Positions 5,983 to 12,377 of a DNA stretch of 12,623 bases are shown piece after piece. The DNA is from CAZAEB01 sp964484095. GTDB taxonomy: Bacteria; Patescibacteriota; Microgenomatia; UBA12405; BS750m-G30. Below the pieces are notes generated by a model. It did no database searches. It saw only the letters and a program-made list of their open reading frames with translations, and was not told where the DNA came from. Location: positions 1-12,623 of the forward strand of contig CAZAEB010000015.1 of NCBI GenBank assembly GCA_964484095.1, in the 5' to 3' direction. Numbering within the stretch: the first letter of the stretch is position 1; each line of letters opens with the position of its first letter. The translations under genes were made by a program, and so were the position numbers.

Positions 5983-7782
5983 ATGGATAAGTCTTGCAAT
6001 ATTTTGAAGAAATACTCCAAAAACCTTTTGGCAATTTTAATTTTATTAGCGCTAACAGCCTGGGCAGGTAAGGGACTATTTAAATACCCAATATACCAAA
6101 CCCATGATCTTGATCACCACCTAGTTAGAAGTCTTGATGCCTTGTATACCTTAAAAGAAGGCCATTTCCCTCTAAGATGGGCAGGCCTTTTGAATTTTGG
6201 ATGCGGAACACCGATCTATAATTTCTTCAACCCTCTTTTTTACTACCTTTCTCCGATTTTAATAGTTGTTTTAGGAAATATTATGGATTCTATTAGAATA
6301 ATTAACTTGCTCTCGTTATTTTTCGGCAGCTTATTTATTTATCTTTGGTTAAAGAACGAAACAAGCAACCTTCCTGCTTCGCTTGTCGCTGCCTTACTAT
6401 ACCTTTACGCCCCTTACAGGTTTGTCTTAATTTATGTCAGAGGCAGTCCTGAATATCTTGCTTACGCTATACTTCCAGCCGTATTCTATTTCTACTCTCT
6501 TGCGTTTAAAAAAGAACGACCCTTTAATTATCTGCTCCTAGCTTCTTTATTTGGTGGGCTATCAAGCATTTCTCATAATGTAGTTTTTCTATTAAGCACT
6601 CCTGTAATTGCCATCTATCTACTTCTGAAAGTTTTAGAAAATAAGAAAACAGCCATTAAAAATTTTTCCTTAATTTTATTTTCTTTTATCAGCATTTTTG
6701 GTCTAGGTGCATTTTTTATAATCCCCGCATTTTTAGAACAACAATTTACTCAGATCGGCACGCCAGCTTTTTGGTACAAGGATCATTTTCCTATTTTAAA
6801 GCAACTCATAAGCTCGCCCTGGGGTTACGGAGACTCGGCCAGTAGTGTCATAATGGACGCCATGTCCTTCCGACTGGGAGTGACACATTGGGCTGTCTTG
6901 CTGTTGACCTTCATTTTTATCGGTTATAAGCTTTTCCGTTCTCGGCTCAACATGAGTAGCAAATTTATATTGAACAATTTATGGCTTTCTGTTTTTGGTA
7001 CCCTAGCTTTAATATTTATATTTCTAGACTTGCCTGTATCGAATTTTTTTTGGGAAAAAGCCACTATTCTTCAAGCAATACAATTTCCTTGGAGAATACT
7101 AGGCATAACAGTTTTTATAACCAGCGCCCTTGCCGCCTTTTTACTTTCAAAGATTAGGTCCAAATGGTTGTATTTATCACTTTTGATAATCATTCCGCTG
7201 CTAGCTTTGTTCGAAAACAGAAACCACCTTTTACCACAGCCGGTTCATGAAGATCGCTTATCATTTTATGAAAATATTAGCAGTCTCAAGTTTGAAAAAC
7301 ATTCGGTAACTCAAGTACAAGACAAAGTGCTAGCCTCTGGAAATTTATCACAATGCTCGCCTGAAACTCCAATAGCAACTAGTAAACAAAATATTCCTAT
7401 AAAAGCCGAGGAAATTGATAGAAAAAGCACTCAAGGGCAATTAAGACTTGATTTTGACAAAGATAATTTTGTTGGCGAAAAAATAATTTTGAATTTAGAT
7501 TACTTTCCAAACATATTTGTCTTTGATCTGAACGGAAAGCTTGTCAATTATTACGATTGTGAGGGAAGGGCATGCCTCCCAGCGACCATTTTTAAAAATG
7601 GTCTAAACACAATTAAATGGAAGGTTGTTCAATCACCTACTCAGCGCATATCTAATGTCATTAGCTTACTATTTGCCACGTCTTGGTTTTCAATTGTTGC
7701 CTGTAAATTTGTACGAAGAAAGCCTGAATCTTCAACTCGAAAATCTTTAGAGTCAGACAAACCAAAATCCTTGCCAAAATGA
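5983..7782 (+). CDS. Large polytopic membrane protein, PTPS-related / GT-C glycosyltransferase-like
   Basis: Integral membrane protein of about 600 aa. After a first membrane helix (LLAILILLALTAW) comes a conserved outside loop: THDLDHHLVRSLDALY, GHFPLRWAG and GCGTPIYNFFNPLFYY. This matches the pattern of the '6-pyruvoyl-tetrahydropterin synthase-related' membrane family, which resembles GT-C sugar transferases using lipid-linked donors; the acidic residues of the THDLDHH segment are the likely catalytic region. About ten further hydrophobic helices follow, then a soluble, probably extracytoplasmic beta-rich segment of roughly 170 residues, one last helix (SLLFATSWFSIVA) and a basic tail. I prefer ATG 5983 because the promoter overlaps the alternative ATG 5962, which would add seven residues. 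The gene lies between two copies of the dehydrogenase tail, so it may be inserted. Family moderately sure; substrate unknown. Confidence 0.78.
   Translation: MDKSCNILKKYSKNLLAILILLALTAWAGKGLFKYPIYQTHDLDHHLVRSLDALYTLKEGHFPLRWAGLLNFGCGTPIYNFFNPLFYYLSPILIVVLGNIMDSIRIINLLSLFFGSLFIYLWLKNETSNLPASLVAALLYLYAPYRFVLIYVRGSPEYLAYAILPAVFYFYSLAFKKERPFNYLLLASLFGGLSSISHNVVFLLSTPVIAIYLLLKVLENKKTAIKNFSLILFSFISIFGLGAFFIIPAFLEQQFTQIGTPAFWYKDHFPILKQLISSPWGYGDSASSVIMDAMSFRLGVTHWAVLLLTFIFIGYKLFRSRLNMSSKFILNNLWLSVFGTLALIFIFLDLPVSNFFWEKATILQAIQFPWRILGITVFITSALAAFLLSKIRSKWLYLSLLIIIPLLALFENRNHLLPQPVHEDRLSFYENISSLKFEKHSVTQVQDKVLASGNLSQCSPETPIATSKQNIPIKAEEIDRKSTQGQLRLDFDKDNFVGEKIILNLDYFPNIFVFDLNGKLVNYYDCEGRACLPATIFKNGLNTIKWKVVQSPTQRISNVISLLFATSWFSIVACKFVRRKPESSTRKSLESDKPKSLPK
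7584..7603. repeat. Perfect 20-base palindrome inside CDS
   Basis: GACCATTTTT followed directly by its reverse complement, near the 3' end of the membrane-protein gene. Just upstream (7563-7580) is a second, imperfect GC-rich palindrome centred on GGCATGCC. No T run follows, so it is not an ordinary terminator. Confidence 0.6.
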
Positions 7783-7861
7783 GAGAATTATTAAAACAAC
7801 CTGCGAAAATATTGAAGGATTTATAAAAGGAAAAGAGATAAATCTTGTGGTCAAAAATTAA
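7781..7861 (+). pseudogene. Orphan 3' fragment of a D-2-hydroxyacid dehydrogenase gene
   Basis: This 81-base fragment begins at the last two bases of the membrane-protein stop codon and reads, in one open frame to a TAA, E-R-I-I-K-T-T-C-E-N-I-E-G-F-I-K-G-K-E-I-N-L-V-V-K-N. The dehydrogenase at 4927-5922 ends with nearly the same peptide. The first 41 bases after the opening codon are identical; the remainder differs largely at third positions (ATT/ATA, AAG/AAA, GGC/GGA, AAC/AAT) and then in its last residues. That is what a tail of a separately evolved homologue looks like. There is no start codon or upstream catalytic region, so it cannot make an enzyme. It overlaps the 3' end of pth (minus strand) by 11 bases, as convergent intact genes often do, which suggests this may be the original dehydrogenase end. 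Confidence 0.85.
7784..7824 (+). repeat. Direct repeat, copy B (in orphan fragment)
   Basis: Identical over 41 bases to 5851-5891. The left end of the match lies within three bases of the membrane-protein stop codon; I find no homology to the dehydrogenase further upstream. Confidence 0.95.
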
Positions 7862-8366
7862 GCTCGCCTTTCGATATTTCTTCAAAGACTTTGAAGATTG
7901 CGGACATTTCCTGCTGGGAAAATTTCTCAAGCACATATTTTTCACCGGCTATCCTGTTTTCCCCACTTCTATTGTCCACTCCAATCCTAATCCTCCAGAA
8001 TTGATTTGTTTTTAGAAGTTTTTCTATTGACAATATTCCTTTATGAAGCGGAGAACTTTTAGTAAAAGAGATTAAGTGTTTTCCCAAAGGCAGATCAAGC
8101 TCGTCGTGAACAATATACATGTTTTCGTCTTTTACTTTTAGCTTGTCTTTTAGTTTCCTTACTGCTTTACCCGACTCGTTCATAAAAACCAAAGGCTTAG
8201 CCAAAACAATCTCGTTTTTTTGACAAACTAAACTTTGCAAATCCTTTCTCTTTTCCCAATTCAATTCCCATTTGTCCGCTAGCCAATCAACAAACATGCC
8301 ACCAACATTGTGACGGGTTTTTTGATATTTCTTTTCTGGATTTCCTAAACCGACAAATAGTTTCAT
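7851..8366 (-). CDS. pth: Peptidyl-tRNA hydrolase, with atypical residue in the GHNG motif
   Basis: Pth (171 aa) cleaves peptidyl-tRNA released from stalled ribosomes, recycling tRNA. Diagnostic segments are FVGLGNPEKKYQKTRHNVG, with Asn9 and catalytic His19 (E. coli Asn10/His20); KPLVFMNESG with Met62-Asn63; and VHDELDLPLGK with Asp88 (E. coli Asp93). The usual GGHNGLKSI motif reads SSPLHKGILSIEKLL: the asparagine equivalent to E. coli Asn114 appears to be Lys109. Length is somewhat short of the ~190 of E. coli. The ATG shares one base with the TAA of the upstream Clp-like gene (TAATG) and has no Shine-Dalgarno, so translation is probably coupled. The 3' end overlaps the orphan dehydrogenase fragment on the other strand. 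Family is certain; full activity is likely but not shown. Confidence 0.92.
   Translation of the reverse strand: MKLFVGLGNPEKKYQKTRHNVGGMFVDWLADKWELNWEKRKDLQSLVCQKNEIVLAKPLVFMNESGKAVRKLKDKLKVKDENMYIVHDELDLPLGKHLISFTKSSPLHKGILSIEKLLKTNQFWRIRIGVDNRSGENRIAGEKYVLEKFSQQEMSAIFKVFEEISKGELNF
7879..7897. repeat. Perfect 19-base inverted repeat inside pth
   Basis: TCTTCAAAG-A-CTTTGAAGA lies near the 3' end of pth. It has nine-base arms around a single base. It could form a hairpin in mRNA from either strand, but no T run follows. Confidence 0.5.
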
Positions 8367-10816
8367 TACAAAGTAGTTTTCTCTATTCTATATTCTTCTT
8401 TTCCCTCTTGCGGGACAATAGTGATTGTATCACCTTTGGAAATCTCTTCTTTTAAGATGGATCTGCTAAGCACATCTCCTAAAGTCAGGTCAATGATTCT
8501 TCTCATTGGCCTAGCTCCCAAAGCCGGATCATGACCATCCTTGGCAAGTTTTTGACAAAGCTCTGGAGTAATCTTTAAGGTTATTTGTTTTTTACTCAGG
8601 CTATTTACTAAATCCTCAAGCATCAAATGGGCAATTTTTACCAGGTGTTCCTCTTTTAAGGGTTCAAATACAACTACTCCGTCAAATCTGTTTAAAAACT
8701 CGGGAGTAAATATTCTCTCCTTCTGGACATAGTCAATAACCTCCTTTTGAAGTTCCTCTCCAGAAACCCCCTTACCAACCAACTGCCTAACATGCTCCCC
8801 TCCTGCATTTGAGGTGGCAATGACAAAAAGATGACGGCAGATAACCTTCCTTTCTCTAGCATCGGTAATATATCCCTCATCTAAAAGAGCTAAAAAGAGA
8901 TTAAAAATCTCTGGGGAGGATTTTTCAATCTCATCTAAAAGCAGTAAACTGGCTGGCTTATTTTTAATCGCTGTTGTTAAGCTTCCGTGTTTATTTTGAA
9001 CAGCCGAACCAATTAGCCGGGTCATTCCTTCCTGACCGGAAAATTCAGCCATGTCAAAACGAATTATTTCTTTTTCACTACCGAAATATACATCAGCCAA
9101 AACTTTGGCGGTTTGGGTTTTTCCAACTCCGGTAGGACCTAAAAACAAAAATGAACCAACAGGACGACTGTCTTCTTTTACTCCTAAAGTCCGACTTCTT
9201 AGGCTTTTGGCAATCAAAGATACAGCTGCGTTTTGATTAATAAGCTTTTGATGAATGACTTCTTCTAAATTACTAAGCCTGTCTTTTTCTGTCTCGGACA
9301 GTTTGGTGAACGAAACGCCAGTTTTTTCTGCCAAAACAGTATTAACATCTTCCTGAGTAACTTTTTCTCCCCCTTGCTGGCCTTTTAAAACAACTACCTC
9401 TTCTAAAATCTCTAAAGCTTTTTCCGGAAAAGGTATTTGGGTAACATACTGATTGCTTTTCTCAACAATCTGCCTGACTACCGGAATGGAAACGATTACC
9501 CCTTCTTTTTTCTGCCACTTTTGAGTTGCCTCAAGCAAAATCATCATTGCCTCGTCTTTGCTGGGAGCAACCACCTCAACCGGAGAAAAACTTTTTGCCA
9601 AGCGAGCATCAGGAGCTAAAAACCGTTCGTACTCACTACTGGTAGAAACAGCAATTATTTTTGGCTCGCCTTTTTCTAAAAATGGCTGCAAGACATCAGT
9701 AAAATCATATCCTTCCACTTCAGAATTGGTAATTCTGTAAATATCCTTAACCACCAGAATAATATTACCGGCCCTGAAAGCTTCAGACAGAAGCTTTTTT
9801 AGCTTAGTTTTCTTAAGATTAAGATCAGTAGCTTCGGAGAGTAGGAAATTATAATCAAATTCTAATATTCGCCGGTAGGCCATGTCCTTGCCCAACATTC
9901 CACTTGCGGCTCTTCTGGCAAATTCCAAAACAACCGTTTGTTTTCCTACTCCGGGAAGACCGGTTAAAAAAACACTGTTTCCTGAAGTTAATGTTCTTTC
10001 AATCCTGGAAACGATCTTTTGTCTGCCGATAAGCCTGTGAGAAAAAGACAAAGGAACGGATAAATCATGAGTATATTGGTCTAAATTGGGAGTAAATCCA
10101 AACAAAAGTCCCAAACCAATTCCCGGCTGGCCAAAAATTCTTCTTTTGTTTTCTTTTTCTTTTTTGTCTCTCTCATCCCACCACCGGGCCGCCCAAACCA
10201 AATCATCTACCACCAGTCCCTGATTCTTTAATAAATCAGCAACGGAAGGACTGGAATTAACAAACCAAGAAACAATCGTTTCAGCATCAGGAAAAACAAC
10301 AATCTCTTCCAGCTTATAAGACAAATCTTTTAGTTTCTCAATATCAAGACCAGTTGAAGAAATCAAAAACTTCCCCAGCTCACTGGAAAAAATCAAACCA
10401 AATGCTTTTTTAGGAGAAGCTTTTAAGTTTTCTGAAATGTTGGCAACGACATTGCCAACATTTCTTTTCTCTCTCCAAAAGACGAAAAGACCAACAAAAG
10501 GAAGAAAAAACCAAACCAGAAAACCAACAATGCCAAAAACAAAAACAAAAATTGTCGCAAAGACAAAGGCGAGAAGAAGGAAAAGTTTGGCTGTTGCTCC
10601 CACCCAGCGGGAAATGAAATTAAACATGAAGTTTTCAAACCAACGGGAAAAATTAAAGCCTCCCGACCCTTTCACTGACATCCTTTTCCAGGGAGAAAAA
10701 AATGTTTTAAGCAAAAGCAATGGAGAAAAGAAGTGGTCAAGTTTGGCAAACTGCCAGCCAAGCCAGGATAAGTAAACAGAAATTCCTTTAGTATAATGCC
10801 AAGAAACAAAACTCAT
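8366..10816 (-). CDS. Membrane-anchored Clp/Hsp100-type double AAA+ ATPase with degenerate first ATPase module
   Basis: An 816-aa Clp-family ATPase, presumably a hexameric unfoldase. Residues 79-114 form two adjacent membrane helices, absent from ordinary ClpA/B/C. Residues about 120-215 may be a divergent Clp-N repeat pair (FSSELGKFLISSTGLDIEKL and NSSPSVADLLKNQGLVVDDL). AAA-1 has Walker A GLPGVGKQ (286-293), but Walker B reads VVKDIY (355-360) where FIDEIH is expected, and the double-arginine finger RRF is KSF (409-411 region). AAA-2 is complete: GPTGVGKT (560-567), LLLLDEIEKSSP (624-635), sensor-1 Asn670, arginine finger FLNRFD (Arg710) and sensor-2 GARP (Arg769). No ClpB middle domain is present. 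After sensor 1 I see no clear IGF/IGL loop for ClpP. It starts near a divergent gene and is coupled to pth. Confidence 0.88.
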   Translation of the reverse strand: MSFVSWHYTKGISVYLSWLGWQFAKLDHFFSPLLLLKTFFSPWKRMSVKGSGGFNFSRWFENFMFNFISRWVGATAKLFLLLAFVFATIFVFVFGIVGFLVWFFLPFVGLFVFWREKRNVGNVVANISENLKASPKKAFGLIFSSELGKFLISSTGLDIEKLKDLSYKLEEIVVFPDAETIVSWFVNSSPSVADLLKNQGLVVDDLVWAARWWDERDKKEKENKRRIFGQPGIGLGLLFGFTPNLDQYTHDLSVPLSFSHRLIGRQKIVSRIERTLTSGNSVFLTGLPGVGKQTVVLEFARRAASGMLGKDMAYRRILEFDYNFLLSEATDLNLKKTKLKKLLSEAFRAGNIILVVKDIYRITNSEVEGYDFTDVLQPFLEKGEPKIIAVSTSSEYERFLAPDARLAKSFSPVEVVAPSKDEAMMILLEATQKWQKKEGVIVSIPVVRQIVEKSNQYVTQIPFPEKALEILEEVVVLKGQQGGEKVTQEDVNTVLAEKTGVSFTKLSETEKDRLSNLEEVIHQKLINQNAAVSLIAKSLRSRTLGVKEDSRPVGSFLFLGPTGVGKTQTAKVLADVYFGSEKEIIRFDMAEFSGQEGMTRLIGSAVQNKHGSLTTAIKNKPASLLLLDEIEKSSPEIFNLFLALLDEGYITDARERKVICRHLFVIATSNAGGEHVRQLVGKGVSGEELQKEVIDYVQKERIFTPEFLNRFDGVVVFEPLKEEHLVKIAHLMLEDLVNSLSKKQITLKITPELCQKLAKDGHDPALGARPMRRIIDLTLGDVLSRSILKEEISKGDTITIVPQEGKEEYRIEKTTL
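10434..10464. repeat. Strong hairpin inside the Clp-like CDS
   Basis: GAAATGTTGGCAA (10434-10446) and its exact reverse complement (10452-10464) flank a five-base loop, giving a perfect 13-bp stem. In the minus-strand message it falls just after the codons for the two membrane helices (around residues 118-128). Confidence 0.65.
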
Positions 10817-10825
10817 AGATATACA

Positions 10826-10831
10826 AATATA
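10826..10831 (-). promoter_or_regulatory. Possible -10 of the Clp-like/pth operon
   Basis: TATATT on the minus strand ends nine bases before the ATG (10816). The predicted start leaves only about two bases of leader, and there is no Shine-Dalgarno. I see no good -35, so this is tentative. Confidence 0.35.
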
Positions 10832-10843
10832 TCACAATAACTA

Positions 10844-10852
10844 TGGTAAAAT
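10844..10852 (+). promoter_or_regulatory. Extended -10 for the divergent 188-aa gene, leaderless geometry
   Basis: TG-G-TAAAAT ends seven bases before the ATG at 10860, so transcription should start at the start codon. No Shine-Dalgarno is present. The 43-base gap holds both this and the opposing promoter. Confidence 0.5.
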
Positions 10853-10859
10853 TGCTAAA

Positions 10860-11426
10860 ATGACAGCAGAGTCTCCTATTGTAATAGCTACTCAAACAAG
10901 AGCGGCAGTGGCCGAAGCCGGACGCAAAAAAGTGGACTTTGAAATAACCATACCAGAATCGGTAGCCGCTTTAATAATCGGAGTTCCAAAAACTTCTCTA
11001 AATCTTCCCATTCTTGTTATCCCATTAGACAAACAGGTGAAAATATCAGTTTGTTCAGATAATAGACAGTTAGCTTTAAAAGCTCTCAGTGCATGGAGTG
11101 AAACTGAAAACTCAGAACTTAAAAGCGGTTTTCTTGAAAGACAATATCTAGTCATGTACCAGTTTGCTCAAAGAGGTTTTACTGGAACAGCAGCCAGTCA
11201 TTTGGCTGGCGAGGCTGGTTTATTTTTAGATGTCTTACGGGAAGAAAGTGAAATCTGGGAATCAATCCTTGATCACGCCACCCAAACAGGAAAGATTGAA
11301 GAGACGGATCTTAAAACTGTTGGCGAAAAAATGAGCGATCTTTGGCAGCAACTTCCTCCAGAAATCAGAAACTCTAACTCAAGTTTTGCCCCAGAAAATG
11401 CTCTTTCTTCAATTGTAGGCAGTTAA
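10860..11426 (+). CDS. Unrecognised 188-aa protein divergent from the Clp-like ATPase
   Basis: I do not recognise a family. It has no signal peptide or clear membrane helix, although ESVAALIIGVP to PILVIPLD (about 33-57) is hydrophobic and likely beta-rich. Residues about 65-165 look helical: NRQLALKALSAWSE, ERQYLVMYQFAQRGF, ASHLAGEAGLFLDVLREESEIWESILDHA and TVGEKMSDLWQQL in separate segments. The tail is serine/asparagine-rich. Charges are evenly mixed. The start codon lies at the expected transcription start of an extended -10 promoter. The TAA stop overlaps the GNAT gene's stop on the other strand (TTAA). The divergent arrangement with the Clp-like gene over 43 bases may mean shared regulation; nothing in the sequence gives a function. 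Confidence 0.75.
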   Translation: MTAESPIVIATQTRAAVAEAGRKKVDFEITIPESVAALIIGVPKTSLNLPILVIPLDKQVKISVCSDNRQLALKALSAWSETENSELKSGFLERQYLVMYQFAQRGFTGTAASHLAGEAGLFLDVLREESEIWESILDHATQTGKIEETDLKTVGEKMSDLWQQLPPEIRNSNSSFAPENALSSIVGS

Positions 11427-11881
11427 ATCTTAAAACTGTAAGTGGTACTAGAGGGCTTAAGATCATACCGGGAAAACAACCTCATTGAAGCGCTGTTCCC
11501 GTTTCTTATCTCTGTTCTCGCCGTTTTTACTCCTAACGATTTCATCTTGTTAACTGTCCAAGCAATAAAAGCCTTTCCTAATCCCTGGCTCCGATATTCC
11601 GGCAAAAGATAAATTAGAATAAACCCGGCAACTTTTGGATCCCAAATCGCAAATTGAACCAACCCAACAACTTTTTCATTTTTAGAAAAAAGATAATAAA
11701 AATGTCTTTTAGGATCGGACAGTTTTTGCAAAATTGCCGAGGTTAGCCTCCCTTTTTCAACCCCGATTTCGCGAGAATCAATACTCTTCTCTTCTTGATA
11801 ATAGTCATAAATCATTCCCGCAACAAGAGCAATATTGCTCTTGTTTGCCCGAAATACTTCTATCCCGTTCATTTCCCCCAT
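11423..11881 (-). CDS. GNAT-family N-acetyltransferase
   Basis: Cytoplasmic acyl-CoA-dependent acetyltransferase of 152 aa. The acetyl-CoA pyrophosphate loop is YRSQGLGK (Arg97-x-x-Gly100-x-Gly102), preceded by strand GFILIYLLPEY and followed by helix AFIAWTVNKMKSLG. The later NGNSASMRLFSRYDLKP segment (127-143) matches motif B. Substrate (small amine or protein N-terminus) cannot be told. Two starts are possible: ATG 11881, which has TATTAT six bases upstream and so would be leaderless, and ATG 11872, which has GGGGGAA just before it. I keep the first because leaderless starts recur in the window. The 3' end overlaps the convergent 188-aa gene by four bases. A perfect 24-base palindrome lies in codons 13-20. 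Confidence 0.9.
   Translation of the reverse strand: MGEMNGIEVFRANKSNIALVAGMIYDYYQEEKSIDSREIGVEKGRLTSAILQKLSDPKRHFYYLFSKNEKVVGLVQFAIWDPKVAGFILIYLLPEYRSQGLGKAFIAWTVNKMKSLGVKTARTEIRNGNSASMRLFSRYDLKPSSTTYSFKI
11822..11845. repeat. Perfect 24-base palindrome inside the GNAT gene
   Basis: The arm AACAAGAGCAAT is followed directly by its exact reverse complement. It lies about 35-60 bases into the GNAT coding region and encodes N-K-S-N-I-A-L-V. This is well beyond chance expectation for a window of this size. Confidence 0.8.
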
Positions 11882-11887
11882 GTCAAT

Positions 11888-11893
11888 ATAATA
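11888..11893 (-). promoter_or_regulatory. Possible -10 for the GNAT gene
   Basis: TATTAT on the minus strand lies six bases before the ATG at 11881, the same spacing as at the dehydrogenase. The surrounding sequence is AT-rich and no -35 is convincing. Confidence 0.3.
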
Positions 11894-11914
11894 CGTTAAA
11901 ATAAGAAAATATTT

Positions 11915-12208
11915 TTATTTTTTACCACCGGAAGGATCAAATGGCTGCTTTTCTCCATTACCAGTTATCATCTCTTTCTTAAGTTTCTTTGTTTTATCAC
12001 TAAGTTCACCAATAACCTTGCTTGCACTCTCAAGCGGACCCTTCTCTGATTCGTTTTCTTCTATTTTAGGCAAAGGAAATTCGCTATCAAGTTTTTTTCT
12101 TTCCAAATCAGCCCAGGATTTTGCTTCAGGTTCCCTACCCTCTCGTAACTGCTTGTCCACCCTCTCATCAGACGTTACTACTTTTAGTAAATCATTATCT
12201 TCACTCAC
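11915..12208 (-). CDS. Small charged hypothetical protein (97 aa), GTG start
   Basis: No family recognised. The protein is highly charged and glycine/proline-containing, with no membrane segment: an acidic start (SEDNDLLKVV), a mixed-charge middle (REGREPEAKSWADLERKK, then PLPKIEENESEKGP), a lysine-rich helix (SDKTKKLKKEM) and a basic tail ending GGKK. It is probably partly disordered. The GTG start at 12208 is supported by a perfect AGGAGG (12222-12217) eight bases upstream, the clearest Shine-Dalgarno of any non-ribosomal gene here. It ends 34 bases before the GNAT start and could be transcribed with it, although GNAT seems to have its own -10. The strong ribosome site suggests abundant translation. 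Confidence 0.75.
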   Translation of the reverse strand: MSEDNDLLKVVTSDERVDKQLREGREPEAKSWADLERKKLDSEFPLPKIEENESEKGPLESASKVIGELSDKTKKLKKEMITGNGEKQPFDPSGGKK

Positions 12209-12222
12209 TTTAAATACCTCCT

Positions 12223-12329
12223 ATAAAAAAGTAACTATAATGACAATATTACATAAAAATAAAAAAATTAAAAGAGAGAAACAAAAAAAATAAGCCAGCA
12301 GCAACATAAAAAAAACAAAAAAACCTCCA
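12223..12329. other. AT-rich gap without a gene
   Basis: Between the Shine-Dalgarno of the 97-aa gene and the GC-rich hairpin lies a low-complexity stretch with long A runs on the plus strand. On the minus strand TATAGT occurs about 28 bases before the GTG start and might be its -10; no good -35 was found. No coding signal is visible. Confidence 0.5.
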
Positions 12330-12365
12330 TCCCGCGGAGAAGCGATGTTTTGCTTCCCCGCGGGA
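12330..12365 (-). terminator. GC-rich hairpin followed by T runs: probable minus-strand terminator
   Basis: TCCCGCGG (12330-12337) plus GAAGC (12339-12343) pair with GCTTC (12352-12356) and CCGCGGGA (12358-12365), with one A-C mismatch and an eight-base loop. On the minus strand the stem is followed by TGGAGG, then seven Ts, a G and eight Ts. The six-base gap before the T run is longer than usual, so the terminator call is moderate. It would end transcription coming from the right edge. Confidence 0.5.
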
Positions 12366-12377
12366 AAAATCGCGTAG

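Noticed and set aside
5851..7824. A complete integrative element with att sites
   Set aside because: The 41-base repeats would suit this, but no integrase, transposase or inverted terminal repeat is present, so only a rearrangement scar is claimed.
7661..7945. Minus-strand open frame spanning the end of the membrane gene, the orphan fragment and pth
   Set aside because: It overlaps better-supported genes on both strands, and its sequence is the complement of the dehydrogenase-tail repeat.
10437..10775. A 112-aa plus-strand open frame opposite the N-terminal part of the Clp-like gene
   Set aside because: It is antisense to the codons of the membrane helices. Its lysine/arginine/threonine-rich content is the complement of phenylalanine and valine codons, and it has no ribosome site.
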